Positions 1 to 9,287 of a stretch of DNA of 64,000 nt are shown here, piece by piece; the first letter of the stretch is position 1; each line of letters opens with the position of its first letter. Under the pieces are notes generated by a model that saw only the letters and a list, made by a program, of their open reading frames with translations, was not told the DNA's origin and did not search any database. The position numbers and the translations under genes were made by a program. The stretch lies in the NCBI RefSeq assembly GCF_016920785.2, contig NW_024609835.1, positions 87,206,243 to 87,270,242 of the forward strand, read 5' to 3'. The stretch is from Ixodes scapularis (lineage: Eukaryota; Arthropoda; Arachnida; Ixodida; Ixodidae).

Positions 1-363
1 GCCGAACTCGCAAGTCGACGCGAGCCTCTTCAGCTCCACTGAAAAAGTGGCTACCGTCTCCTCTTCCTTTTGGTAGCGACGGTTAAACTTAAACCGCTCT
101 GCTATCACCATCGGCCTCGGAGCGTAATGACCTTTCAGAACCGCCACCAACTCCTCCCAGCTTTTCTCTTCTGGTTTGACCGGATGGAGTAAAGTCTTAA
201 GAGTCTTGTACGGTTTCTGGCCAATTGCGGTGACAAAAGCAGAGAGCCTTAGGGCTTCGCTTACCTTTGTAGCCTTTAGGTAGTGTTCGAATCTTTCGAC
301 GTAAGATTCAAAATCTTCGTCACCATCTTCCACAAATGGATCGAACCTTCCCAACCCTGCCAT
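1..363 (-). CDS. Ty3/Gypsy-type Gag polyprotein, N-terminal part (open at window edge)
   Basis: On the minus strand an ATG at 363 opens a frame that runs without a stop for 121 codons and leaves the window at base 1. The product begins MAGLGRFDPFVED and contains YVERFEHYLKA, a stretch ending in GHYAPRPMVIAERFKF, and FSVELKRLA. This is the usual N-terminal Gag pattern of Ty3/Gypsy (Retrotrans_gag-like) elements: an acidic start, a helical capsid part, then an R/K-rich stretch. Gag packages the element RNA in the cytoplasm. It sits 88 bp inside a candidate 5' LTR (452-634) with a primer-binding site between, so the element points left and its pol would lie outside the window. The visible part is undamaged, so this may be a young copy. 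Protease, RT and the other LTR cannot be judged. Confidence 0.85.
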   Translation of the reverse strand, partial: MAGLGRFDPFVEDGDEDFESYVERFEHYLKATKVSEALRLSAFVTAIGQKPYKTLKTLLHPVKPEEKSWEELVAVLKGHYAPRPMVIAERFKFNRRYQKEEETVATFSVELKRLASTCEFG

Positions 364-451
364 GTTCGTTCGTCCTTGCCGTGGCCCGGTGGATTCCTTC
401 TACGATGCCCGTTGCAGTCGTGATGGACGTTCCATACCTCGTCGCCAATTA

Positions 452-634
452 TGTTGTGGCTTACGACCACGGTGCTTACGACAAGAGACAGGACGAGGTG
501 CAGCCGATGTAGCTTCCAGAGCCAAACGGTTTTAATGTCCCGTGCATTCGTTTCGTCTCGCACATCCCAGGCGCGCGCTCACTTCTTTGCCCGCCGCCTC
601 GCGCTATTTATTGAAACAATACTCAAACACAACA
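452..634 (-). repeat. 5' LTR of the Gypsy element, 183 bp, plus primer-binding site
   Basis: The segment is bounded by TGTTGTG and CACAACA, a 7-bp terminal inverted repeat typical of LTRs. On the minus strand it is followed at 448-437 by TTGGCGACGAGG, a primer-binding-site sequence I associate with Gypsy elements, and then by gag. An AATAAATA lies near the right end (about 607-614) and could serve as TATA or polyadenylation signal. The right flank is a poly-C tract, so the target duplication cannot be read. Confidence 0.7.
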
Positions 635-665
635 CCCCCCCCCCCCCCCCCCCCCCCGGAGAGCT
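635..665. repeat. Poly-C repeat, left part, interrupted by the hAT element
   Basis: Twenty-three C residues (635-657) are followed by GGAGAGCTTCTCAGCC. The repeat continues at 2174-2219 after the hAT element, up to TACGCCGCTGA. The same unit without an insertion occurs at 9875-9957. Confidence 0.6.
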
Positions 666-1715
666 TCTCAGCCTAGAGCACTGCACGGGCCCGGGCCAGC
701 CCGAAAGCCCGAGCCCGGCCCGGCCCGCGGGCCGGGCTCGGGCCGGGTAGCACGTATTTTCTCGGGCCCGGGCCGGGCTCGGGCTTGAACAAAAAAGTTA
801 TCGGGCCGCGCCGGCCCGGGCCGGCCCGGGCCGTGCCTGGGCAATCTTGTGCCGTAAATCATAAATTGTTGTTGATAGCAAGACGTTTGCTCATTAATCT
901 TTTAGATTCATTGAATACAAAACAAAGAAAAAAAAGCGAAATGCAAATTCCCTACAGCGTCGTTAAAAATAATAACTAAAAGACGTCTTGAAGCTAAAAA
1001 GCCTTCAAGCTTTTTCTGTGTGAGCGAGGGTTCAGTGTTATAAATTGTAAACAAAATAAAGTCCCAGTCATATGCTTGTCAACCTGTCTGATTCATCGCT
1101 CTCAAAAATATCTAGTTCACTATTAGGAAGATTTAGAAAAACGTACGCAAGCGCTTTGGGTACCGTAAAAATAGCGTTGTGATGTAAAACCTATGGCGGT
1201 GCTAATTTTAGCTTGCCCAAAGTGCTTGGGTACGTTATTCTAAAAACCCCTTATTGCACAGAGCGCGACACTATATTAGCGCGAACAAGTGATCGTCGTG
1301 TTTTTATGTTTATCTCATAGAATCAAAACGCTGTTTACAAAACTATTAGTGTCTTTAGAAGTGCTCATCTAGGCCACAGACCTAAGCGGTATACTTTGGT
1401 GCCTACTAACACCATTTCGAAGTAAAATTCGAAAAAAGAGCCAACGTCGTGTTCGCGGTATCAGTGTCGCGCAGTGTACATAGTCCGTTCCGCGCTGGCA
1501 CGTTTTGGGAACCATCTTGAAAAAAACGTTTTAAGGGGTTAAGTAGGAATATATTAAACTTAAGCTAGCCTAAAAGGATTGTGTATTTTAAGAACGCGTT
1601 GACATGTAAAGCTACTTCAGAACATATTCTTAAACAGAAAAGGTGCGCAGACCAGGCTTAGAACGATGAAGACTTTTTGCGAAGAGGTTGCGATGTGCAC
1701 GGCTTTATAAAAGTA

Positions 1716-1970
1716 GGTTGAAACGGGACGCGTTCAAACGCAAAGGGTGTTTCGGAAACTGGTTCAAATAAGAAGGGCGTTTAGGGAATGGGTCGAAACA
1801 GGACAAATTCAAACGAGAAGGGCATTTAGGGAACTGGTCGAAACGGGACGGGTTCATATGGGAAGGGCGTTTAAAAAATGGGTCGAAACAGGACGGGTTC
1901 AAATGGGGAGCTCGTTTCGGGGACCGGTCGAAACGGGACGGGTTCAAAAGGGAATCGGTTGTTTCGGGCT
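1716..1970. repeat. 45-bp tandem repeat inside the hAT element
   Basis: Units start at 1716, 1761 (a 30-bp unit with a 15-bp deletion), 1791, 1836, 1881 and 1926, each opening with GGTCGAAAC or a close variant. Because 45 is a multiple of three, both strands read as 15-residue repeats. I treat those frames as by-products of the periodicity. Confidence 0.85.
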
Positions 1971-1995
1971 ACAGCCATCGGGCCGGTTCGGGCGG

Positions 1996-2155
1996 AGCCT
2001 AGAAATTAAAAATTCTGTCGGGCTCGGGCCGGGCCTGGGCCGTGTCTCTTCCGGGCCGGGTCGGGCCGGGCCTAGAAATTAAAAATTCTGTCGGGCTCGG
2101 GCCGGGCCCGGGCCGTGTCTCTACCGGGCCGGGTCGGGCCGGGCCTAAAAATTCC
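1996..2155. repeat. 73-bp GC-rich subterminal tandem repeat of the hAT element
   Basis: AGAAATTAAAAATTCTGTCG occurs at 2001 and again at 2074, each followed by GGGCTCGGGCCGGGC and CCGTGTCTCT. A third, partial unit precedes the right terminus. Related GGCCCGGGCC motifs sit inside the left terminus at 688-840. Confidence 0.75.
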
Positions 2156-2219
2156 GGCCCGTGCAGTGCTCTATCTCAGCCTGCCCCCACCCCGGGAAAA
2201 TGAAAAGTCTACGCCGCTG

Positions 2220-2609
2220 AACGCGATAGCCTTAACGGGCCTCGTTTGCATCGCATTCTCATTTGCCACGAAAGCGTGCCTCGCGTGGCCTAGTCAAAAG
2301 CGTCTGATTCGCAAGCGAAGGGTCGCGGGTTCGAATCCCGCCTAAAATTCTTAATTCTAAAGGAATTACTTTAAAAAGTTAAATCATTTAAGACATATGG
2401 CGATCTTTAATTCGCATCACATGTCATGTTTTAATCGCTGTCATTCCACGCGTGATGTCGCGTTTGACATGAGAATTGTGGGTTGTTTGAAATTCTTGCG
2501 CGAGGGCATGTAGCTCTGACGTCATCACCTTATCGACCAATAAAAATTTTCTAGTCACGCCACAGACATCGGGTTTTCTGCGACGTGAGCTCCTTAACGC
2601 TATCGCGTT
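2220..2609. mobile_element. Short element with inverted ends carrying a tRNA-like sequence
   Basis: Left end AACGCGATAGCCTTAA (2220) is matched by the complement of the right end, AACGCGATAGCGTTAAGG (read from 2609). The interior holds a tRNA-like block with A and B boxes (2279-2349) followed by AT-rich DNA. I recall repeats with this terminus from tick sequences, but could not check. It abuts the poly-C repeat directly. No target duplication could be assigned. Confidence 0.5.
2279..2349 (+). other. tRNA-like sequence with polymerase III A and B boxes (pseudo-tRNA or SINE head)
   Basis: TGGCCTAGTC (2286) fits an A box and GGGTTCGAATCC (2328-2339) is a near-perfect B box. The T arm GCGGG/CCCGC is intact. 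The acceptor strands (CCTCGCG and CTAAAAT) do not pair and the anticodon arm does not form a normal 5-bp stem, so this is unlikely to be a working tRNA. The internal promoter could still be functional. Confidence 0.6.
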
Positions 2610-3583
2610 AAAGTCATCAATTAGCAGAGGTGATGCTCATTTGCAAATTAAATTGACCGGCATCTTGTCAAGAACAAAACTCAACAGTCAGGCTATGTCA
2701 GCTTCTCCTGTATAAGAAAATGTTCACTTGGACAAGAGCTATTTTGGGCCAGATTCGATCTGAGTGCGAAGGTGCGTATAGATTAAAGTGAACAATTGCG
2801 ATTACTCCTTGCTGCATGATTAGTCGCATGCATGCGGTACTGAGGGTAAACAATGTTTCGTTAGAACAACAAGCATTTTGATTGCCGCTCGGTGTTTCTA
2901 TAAAAAATAGTCTGAAAGGAATTATTCTAAAACTTTTGTGACATTTTGAAAATTCCATTGCTTTTTGCTCAGTTGTGTCGTCATCTTATACATATATATT
3001 GTGAAGTGTATTTCGTAAACAATTTCGCGTAATATATATGGCCACGACGTGCTCATTTTATAATTATATGTGATGCATTTAATTCCTTGGTTCAAAGACA
3101 GAATCACGATTTCACTTTTAATACTGCGACACAAAGTTGTACCAATCACAGGTATTTTAGACGATTTAGCACAATTCGCGACAATATTTTATACCGTGAA
3201 AATAAATCAGCTTGAACTTTAGAATTTTACTTCAACACGAAGAAAGGACAAGAAAATACAGTATAGTTCTAAATTTCAAGCTGATCTACAGGTATGCACC
3301 AACAAGCTCAACTCTACTCTTGTACTTAAACATTTTGATTCAGATAAAATATATGTTACTGGTAAACAAAGGGATGTCGAGTCGTATGAACACGACATGA
3401 TGTGCGTTAATGTGGATTTGCTTCTACTTTTGCATCAAAATTAAATAACTGAATTTTATATTTTTGGCACCTAAACACAAAAGCAAATTGCACGGACGAT
3501 CGAAGAAACTATATAGTTAATTGTTTCACGGCGTAAATAGTGTATATGGCCAGAACAACGTGGAAAATATAGTCTCAATTTAG
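2610..3583. other. AT-rich stretch without recognisable features
   Basis: About 1 kb of AT-rich DNA. I see only short frames with no recognisable motif and no clear repeat. Confidence 0.5.
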
Positions 3584-3720
3584 CGGTTCAAACCGGTTCG
3601 AACCGGTTCGAACCGGTTTGAACCGTTATTTTTTGCTCCTTGGAACTGAACCGGAACCGAACCAAAAGCCGTGAACCCGAACCGGAACCGAACCGATAAC
3701 AATTTCGGTTCGACACTCTG
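3584..3720. repeat. GGTTCGAACC-rich transposon end fragment
   Basis: CCGGTTCGAA repeats at 3592-3625, followed by many GAACCG motifs and ending TTTCGGTTCGACACTCTG at 3720. Read outward, CAGAGTGTCGAACCG resembles a hAT-type terminus with reiterated subterminal motifs. The left end was not found, so this is a fragment at best. The LINE remnant begins at the next base. Confidence 0.35.
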
Positions 3721-3721
3721 C

Positions 3722-4075
3722 CCTCGAGGGCTTCCAAGATGGGAACGAGTGACCCTGCACAGACTTCAAACTCGCACTATGCTAACTCCCGTTTGGCTTG
3801 CCAAATTCCACAGGCCAACAGACCAGGAGGACACGGGACCTGACCCAAGATGTCCCCACTGCGGTGTCCCCGCGACTTGTGACCACCTTGTATGGTTCTG
3901 TCCAGAGACGTCAAGCGAACGGGCGGCGGCGATCAACAACCTGCCTCCTTCCCTTGGACCGAAGACCCTATGGGAATGGGCCCACCCGAGGTCCTCAGAA
4001 CCCGCGGATAGAACAGCCGTCTTTTCATCCCTCATCTCCTACCTCCGGTCTTCCGGGATCGGACGGTACATCTGA
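3722..4075 (+). pseudogene. 5'-truncated LINE, C-terminal zinc-knuckle part of the ORF2 protein
   Basis: The last 118 codons of a frame ending at 4075 read LPRWERVTLHRLQTR, CPHCGVPATCDHLVWFC, then a Trp-containing tail. The spacing Cys-X2-Cys-X6-His-X4-Cys is the C-terminal knuckle seen after the reverse transcriptase (and RNase H, if present) in I, Jockey and related non-LTR retrotransposons. It binds nucleic acid during target-primed reverse transcription. RT, endonuclease and RNase H domains are absent, as expected for 5' truncation, and the join lies just after CACTCTG at 3720. The clade cannot be settled from this fragment. A duplicated 3' tail with AATAAA follows immediately. Confidence 0.75.
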
Positions 4076-4283
4076 TCCATCCTCATCGCTAGCTCCCTTT
4101 TCCCCTTCCCCCACGCCACACGAGGCCCACAAGCCAGAGGCGTGGTCTTTCAAATAAACGTTTCAATCAATCAATCATGATCCATGGTCATCGCTAGCTC
4201 CTCTTTCCACTTCCTCAACGCCACCTGAGGCCCACAAGCCAGAGGCGTGGTCTTTCAAATAAACGTTTCAATCAATCAATCAT
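4073..4283 (+). repeat. LINE 3' UTR present as two tandem 105-bp copies
   Basis: TGATCCAT starts at 4073 and 4178. Each copy runs through GAGGCCCACAAGCCAGAGGC and CAAATAAACG to a CAATCAATCAAT tail. A duplicated 3' tail with a short tetranucleotide end is common in non-LTR elements that use tail repeats instead of poly-A. Confidence 0.8.
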
Positions 4284-5250
4284 GCGCTCAAAAAAGAACC
4301 CATACATATGGCGTCCAGTGAATACTTCTTTCACCCCTACCGCTCGTCACAGGATACGATGATACCGTTGTAGAGTATAACGCGTGGGCTTGATTTTCAG
4401 TTAGCAGTGGAAATAATTCTGCCATTTGGACTCTTTTGTCCCCGGTTTCCCGGCTTCGTAGCAAGGGCGGCTTTCGCGAAACGCTTTGTGTAACTACTGA
4501 TGAAAAAGAAAGAAGAGGTTTGGCGAAGTCAACCGGCAGGACCGGTAGCGGCTAAATTGTCAGCAGTATTTGGTCATTCGGTGTGCTCCTGCTTCGTACC
4601 CTGCCACGATGGTCTGCGAGTGCTGCTGGCAGACTCGGTAAAAACATCCAGTCGCCCGGAGAGAATGCGTCCATCGGCGAACCAAAAGACAAGAGCCGGG
4701 AGATAAGAGTCTACGGCAGCATGCTGGAGTGAGTTATAAGAGATGCGCCGCGTCGTCCAACGATGGCTTGGTTGAGCTAAAGGCTTATAATCACTGTCAG
4801 CTTCAAAAACGCGGGACGACGCTTGTTAAATTTACGCCATATGTTTTGCAATTTTTTCATCCAGCGTTCTGATCGGCCAATGCCGCAATTTCATTGGCTG
4901 CGGAGCGGTAATAAGATGCTGGAGAACCGCCACGCCCTGCTCTTCTTAAGCTGTCCTTGCCCATAGATGGCTTGCACGTGACGTCATCGCCTCGTACCAA
5001 TGACCATCTCTACTTGTTCTTGCCGAGAAAAGAAAAGAAATTCAGCGCTGCGAAATGTATACTGAAGAATGTACGCCCGCAGCAGCAAGGTCCTTCACAA
5101 TTGCCACCGGTGGAACGTCAGTGCATCCCATGTGTAGATAAAAGGCGCACTTCGCGTTTCTTAGCAATACCGCTATATTTTTAGGGGCTAGCCATGTCCG
5201 TATGTCCGTCCGATGTCCGGCGTCGGGGGCTCCGGCTCCTGCTCTTAAGC
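4284..5250. other. Intergenic DNA, no gene recognised
   Basis: A 68-codon frame at 4500-4706 has no recognisable motif. I see no clear repeat structure here. Confidence 0.4.
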
Positions 5251-5251
5251 T

Positions 5252-5287
5252 CACGTGGTCACGTGTTCACGAGCACGTGAGCACGTG
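5252..5287. repeat. Cluster of four CACGTG palindromes
   Basis: CACGTG occurs at 5252, 5260, 5274 and 5282. This E-box hexamer also appears in both arms of the neighbouring foldback. Regulatory use is not shown. Confidence 0.5.
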
Positions 5288-5320
5288 CTCCCATGCTCGT
5301 GTAGGAAAAAAAAACCACCA

Positions 5321-5602
5321 CATCTCCACGTGGTGAATGATGTTGATTGGGGCGAAGCTCTGGTGGTGCTTGTCTGCGTAGACGGTGAGCCGCAGCATGC
5401 CGAGCCTTTCGTTCGTTATCATCCATGTCGGAAAGAGAATGTGTTGTATGGAACGTGGTTATATACGCATTTGAGCATTGGACCGCAGCGTGACATGGAT
5501 GAAAACGAACGAAAGGCTCGGCATGCTGCGGCTCACCGTCTACGCACTCAAGCGCCACCAGAGCTTCGCCCCAATCAACATCATTCACCACGTGGAGATG
5601 CG
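5321..5602. mobile_element. Foldback element, arms about 110 bp
   Basis: CATCTCCACGTGGTGAATGA opens at 5321 and its complement closes at 5602. The arms stay complementary through CGGTGAGCCGCAGCATGCCG and surround a loop at about 5435-5495. Overlapping frames on both strands here are mirror images caused by the palindrome. Confidence 0.75.
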
Positions 5603-5838
5603 ATTGTTTTAAGTGCACGTGACGATGCAATTTTTAGGAAGTGAATGGTGGCACACAACAGCATGAATTAACTGAAAGGCGCCATTTTGCGGGAACAAAA
5701 TGGCGCCATTTTGTTTCCGCAGAATGTGCCTCGTCATGCGTATCGGTTTTCATCACTTGTAAGAGGAAGTATCAGGGGAAGTCTACACTCCGTTTCACAT
5801 AGTCCGACCAGGTAGACCAACACGCACATAAAGAAAAA

Positions 5839-5976
5839 ACGCAAGATCACGACGCATTGACGGTTCCTGGTTGGTTTAGCTGGTGATGATAGTAAGCGCA
5901 CAAAGACGACGAGCGCCGTGACGATGCACTTTTGGCGCTGCTTCGTTGACTCCATCGAATCGTAGGGTAGGCTGCG
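5839..5976 (+). repeat. Dispersed repeat, copy 1 (second copy 54410-54548)
   Basis: GATCACGACG, GATTGGTTTAG-like, ATGCTCTTTTGGC-like, TTGACTCC and GGCTGCGGT blocks occur in the same order at 54410-54548, diverged but clearly alignable. The region between this copy and 6404 is otherwise featureless. Confidence 0.5.
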
Positions 5977-6404
5977 GTTAGTGTGGAACAGATTGATTCA
6001 ACGTTTGGGCTGATTTATGTAAATCGTCTTATTCTTAACGTCGTCAAATGAACGTCAGTCTCTGCGTGCATCTAAGTGTACGCATATATAGGATTTTATT
6101 CTAAATGTAACACAGATGCTCAACGTTACTAAAAAAAAGAGTTTGCTAACAAATAAGTTATATGGACAAAAACAATTGCATCGTCGGTCATATTTGTGTG
6201 TTCAGAGAGCTCCCGATCTGCTTGCTAGCGCCACTGAACTCGTAGAAGCTAAGATAATATTTAAGCAGCAACATTAACTTTTTAAAGATAATATATTCGT
6301 CATCATAATTGTACATGCTACTGCGCGGCGCGTGATCCTAGCAAACACGAACTTATCGCGTCGCAAGAAAGGAAAATCTCAGTGGAGTAAACTTCACGTC
6401 TCAC

Positions 6405-6480
6405 GATGGACAGATGGATGGATGTTCATGGCTATACCCTTTGTAACGGGTGGTAGCTTGTGCCACCTAGCCTAAGTCTG
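6405..6480 (+). repeat. Dispersed GATGGATGGATGTTCATGG repeat, copy 1
   Basis: GATGGACAGATGGATGGATG is followed by CCCTTTGTAACGGGTGGTAG and GCCACCTAGCCTAAG. A reverse-complement copy lies at 54750-54822. It resembles a repeat I associate with tick LINE or SINE 3' ends; that is recall. Confidence 0.6.
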
Positions 6481-7460
6481 AAAAAACAAACAGATGATTC
6501 CTACCGCCCTTCTAAGCCGCGTCAACGTTCTGAAAACACGTTGAAAGCATTCGCTCAGAAGCAGCGGACATGGTCATGTGTCCGGTAAATACAGTAAATA
6601 GCACCGCTGAAAGCTTCTGCGGGCATTACTTTGTTGGACGTCCGTATACCTACTGCGCTTGCCATGCACTCGCCTTTTAAAGCAGAGGACGAGCACGGGC
6701 AAGGCTAACGGGATTACACGGGTGGCTGTAGACAGGCGGATTAACTGGCGAACGCTGTCGAATAAACAACTCCTTGTCGTTCAGTAACAATAGTCATAAC
6801 TATGGCTTTGGCTGAATACCATGTGCATCGTTGAACCCCATGTACGATATAAGAACAAACTATCTCGGTGCGGATACCGGGCACTCGTAGTGACCGAGTT
6901 TTGGAACACCAACGCTGCTGCTCGTGTTCACCTACCGGACAAGTGCTACTTGGCTGGCAACTCCGCTGACCTGCATACCAGCGATAAAGTTCGGCTAGAC
7001 ATCACACTGAATTGCCATCCTCTTTCACGAATATCCACGTTAGTTTTCATATTTTAATGAGTTATAAACAATGTCAATCATGAGTCGCGAACCAGCTTTA
7101 TAACTGTTATATAGGCTTCGGATATCGGAATAATGATCACAGTTCCCAGATCACGTTGCACACTCTCAATGTGTCCTAACAATTTTGTTTTCTTCTCCAG
7201 GTTGGGGGAGGGATGCAGCTTTGCTCGGACCACAAATACCCACCAGCGGCGAATCGTCCGTCCTTTCTTACAGAATCCAACAGACACGTGAGCTAGAATT
7301 TGTGCATGAAGAACCGTGCCACTGGTATACAATGTATCCCAAACCGTCCCGCGAATATTTGGGCGTGGTTTGTAATATGAGAGTTTTGCTCTGGTGTACA
7401 CTGCGCGAGACTTGACACTTCGTAGCTTGTTCTGTACTGCACACTTTTAATTAGACCGAG
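6481..7460. other. Intergenic DNA, no gene recognised
   Basis: Only short frames without recognisable motifs. AATAAA near 6761 and a pyrimidine tract plus AG at about 7185-7200 are isolated signals with nothing to connect. Confidence 0.4.
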
Positions 7461-7602
7461 TATAGTACCCGATGCCGACAATACGCGCTCACAAAAAAAA
7501 ATACAAAAATATCGCTGAAAACAAAATGTCGCCGTAGCACAGTAAGCGCCACGAGCGCGTGCAGGGACACGCACTCTCACGCCCTTCAGAACAAAAAAAA
7601 AA
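7461..7602 (+). repeat. Solo copy of the hAT-MITE interior found at 39953-40085
   Basis: TATAGTACCCGATGCCGACA, GAAAACAAAATGTCGCC and GCGTGCAGGGACACGC occur in the same order and spacing in the element at 39902-40152. Here the TAGGGTGCC terminus seen in that copy is not found. Confidence 0.7.
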
Positions 7603-7648
7603 GAAAAAAAAAAAGTTAAAGCCGTTTACAACTCCCTGTAACGCCAAA

Positions 7649-8151
7649 TTAGAGCGCAGCTCTTGAGGAGGAGGAGGGATGGGTACTGTGGGCCACGTGT
7701 TCTCGGGGGGGGGGGGGGGGGTCACGTGACCTGGGGGAAGGGTCACGTGATCTTGGGGGGTCACGTGACCCCACTCGAGGTCACGTGACCTCGGGGGGGG
7801 GGGGGGGTTCACGTGACCCCCAGAGGAATTTTTCGGCTAGATTTAGCGAGGAAATTTATCCGCTAGATTTAGCTGGGAAATTTTTCCGCTAGATTTAGCG
7901 GGGAAATCTTTCCGCTAGATTTAGCGGGGAAATTTTTGCGCCAGATGTAGCGGGGAAAATTTTCCGCTAGATATAGCGGGGAAACGTTTCCGCCAAATTT
8001 AGCGGGGAAATTGTTTCGCCAAATTTAGCGGAGAAATTTTTCCGCTAAATTTAGAGTGGAAATTTACCCATAATGCACCGCGCAGTTACGCCGACGGCGA
8101 CGCCGACACGCCGCTCAAGCCGGAAACGGGCGCCTAAGAGCTGCGCTCTAA
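7649..8151. mobile_element. MITE with 16-bp inverted ends, CACGTG repeats and an internal satellite
   Basis: TTAGAGCGCAGCTCTT (7649-7664) and its complement (8136-8151) delimit the element. Inside are poly-G tracts, six CACGTG sites between 7693 and 7821, a 26-bp satellite (7834-8067), and a GC-rich right part with GCCGACGGCGACGCCG. No target duplication beyond TA or TTA/TAA can be read because the terminus is itself palindromic. Confidence 0.7.
7834..8067. repeat. 26-bp satellite, nine units in exact register
   Basis: Units start at 7834, 7860, 7886, 7912, 7938, 7964, 7990, 8016 and 8042, always 26 bp apart. The consensus pairs the near-palindrome CCGCTAGATTTAGCGG with GAAATTTTT. Units differ by substitutions but never by length. 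There is no spacer variation, so this is not a CRISPR array. Confidence 0.95.
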
Positions 8152-8169
8152 AACAAGTGTTCGGAAGAT

Positions 8170-8450
8170 GACGGCCAGATGCATAGCCTCCTCTACCACA
8201 AAGCCTGGCAGTTCGATGACGAAGCCATAGAGTGCCTGTTCGCAGATTTGGAGCGCGAGGATCTGGTAGCACAGAGCATTTCTCGGGGAACCTGGTCGTC
8301 AGCGCACAGCTTTTGCAGCGGCGAGGACCCGAAACAAGGTTTTCAAACCCGACGAGGAAAGAAGTGGTAGCGCGAGGAACACAAGAAGTACGAGCGGACA
8401 TTCCATCGCTCGGAAGAAGTGTGTTTTGGCGTCTCGCCGCAGCACTCTCA
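8170..8450 (+). repeat. Dispersed repeat with two open frames, copy 1
   Basis: A reverse-complement copy lies at about 55530-55890. Both keep frames reading HKAWQFDD and LEREDLVAQSISRG, and an overlapping frame reading RFGARGSGSTEHFSG. I do not recognise a family. It may be an exon of an unidentified transposon or simply a young repeat. Confidence 0.6.
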
Positions 8451-9051
8451 AACGAAGAGTTTATAAAACAAACACACACACTATTAATATTATCTTTCTG
8501 TGTATTCATTTAAAAAAGAAAACTGCAGTTTTATCTGCCTATGTCCCGAGAATCGTAATTCGTGCTAATTCTGGGTCACATGGGCACCTATCCCAGTGCA
8601 CTTCCAGATTGCTTGGCGGGGACTGTTTTACTGACTATGCATGTAATCTTGCTACCATGCATGACCATGCATGTTATCTTGCTTGCATGTTTTCTTCTTA
8701 TCAGTGACCCGTGGAATGTTTTGGCAGAGTGCAGTGATATGGAGCGCGGTCGACGGCGCGAAACCATGAAGTGCCCCACAAACAGTTATCGCTCTAAAAA
8801 GTCCGGCTCCTCCCGTAACGTTACTAAGTTGCCTTTTCCTGCGTTAATTAAGATATATATAGGTGCATCTTAGATTGGCTTTGTGTTAATTAATCAAGAC
8901 GTACACGTTTCAAAAGCCAAAACCATCGCTTTTTCTGAAAACAATCAAATTTTGTAGGAGACATACCTCGCGCAGCGCATAAATAATGCGTGAAACGTCC
9001 TTTTCCCTTAATCTGACAATGAGCAAAAGCGTAGACTACGGGGGACGGGGC
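8451..9051. other. Intergenic DNA, short ATGCATG-rich patch
   Basis: ATGCATG-type words recur between 8636 and 8690. Nothing else was recognised. Confidence 0.35.
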
Positions 9052-9118
9052 GGGGGGGGGGGGGGGGGGGGGGGGGGGGGTGAATCGGGGCTCGTGCCCC
9101 CCCCCCCCCCCCCCCCCC
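9052..9118. repeat. Long G tract followed by long C tract
   Basis: About 29 G residues (9052-9080) and 22 C residues (9097-9118) surround a 16-bp spacer. Together they can form a G:C hairpin. The lengths are unreliable in any sequencing chemistry. Confidence 0.7.
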
Positions 9119-9287
9119 TTGGGCCATGATCCTTACCGAGACGCTGTTTACGTGCCATGTAACGAGGTTCTAATAGTTGCATGTAAACAAGATAACGTTT
9201 ACGTTGCCTTTGTTGACAAAATACATGGGTAATGGAATCCCAGCGTGCCTTCGTTAGGTTTAATCTCCAGTTCTGGCCAGAAAATAA

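Larger units (their letters stand above)
674..2173. mobile_element. Non-autonomous hAT element, 1,500 bp
   Basis: The ends are perfect 18-bp inverted repeats: TAGAGCACTGCACGGGCC at 674-691 and its complement at 2156-2173. Both ends are flanked by the direct repeat TCTCAGCC (666-673 and 2174-2181). An 8-bp target duplication with TAGAG-type termini is diagnostic of hAT. The uninterrupted target (CTTCTCAGCCTGCC) is present in the related repeat at about 9901-9914, so the insertion is confirmed within the window. Subterminal DNA is made of GGGCCGGGC motifs. No transposase domain is visible, so the element depends on a hAT transposase elsewhere. Confidence 0.9.

Noticed and set aside
2279..2349. 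Functional tRNA gene
   Set aside because: A and B boxes are good, but the acceptor stem does not pair and the anticodon arm is malformed.
5255..5644. Overlapping 120-130-codon frames on both strands
   Set aside because: Mirror-image frames generated by the foldback palindrome.
7489..7812. Proline-rich minus-strand frame
   Set aside because: Crosses G tracts and CACGTG repeats of a MITE; no coding character.
7834..8067. Regular short repeats resembling a CRISPR array
   Set aside because: Units are contiguous 26-bp satellites without unique spacers, in a eukaryotic MITE, and there are no cas genes.
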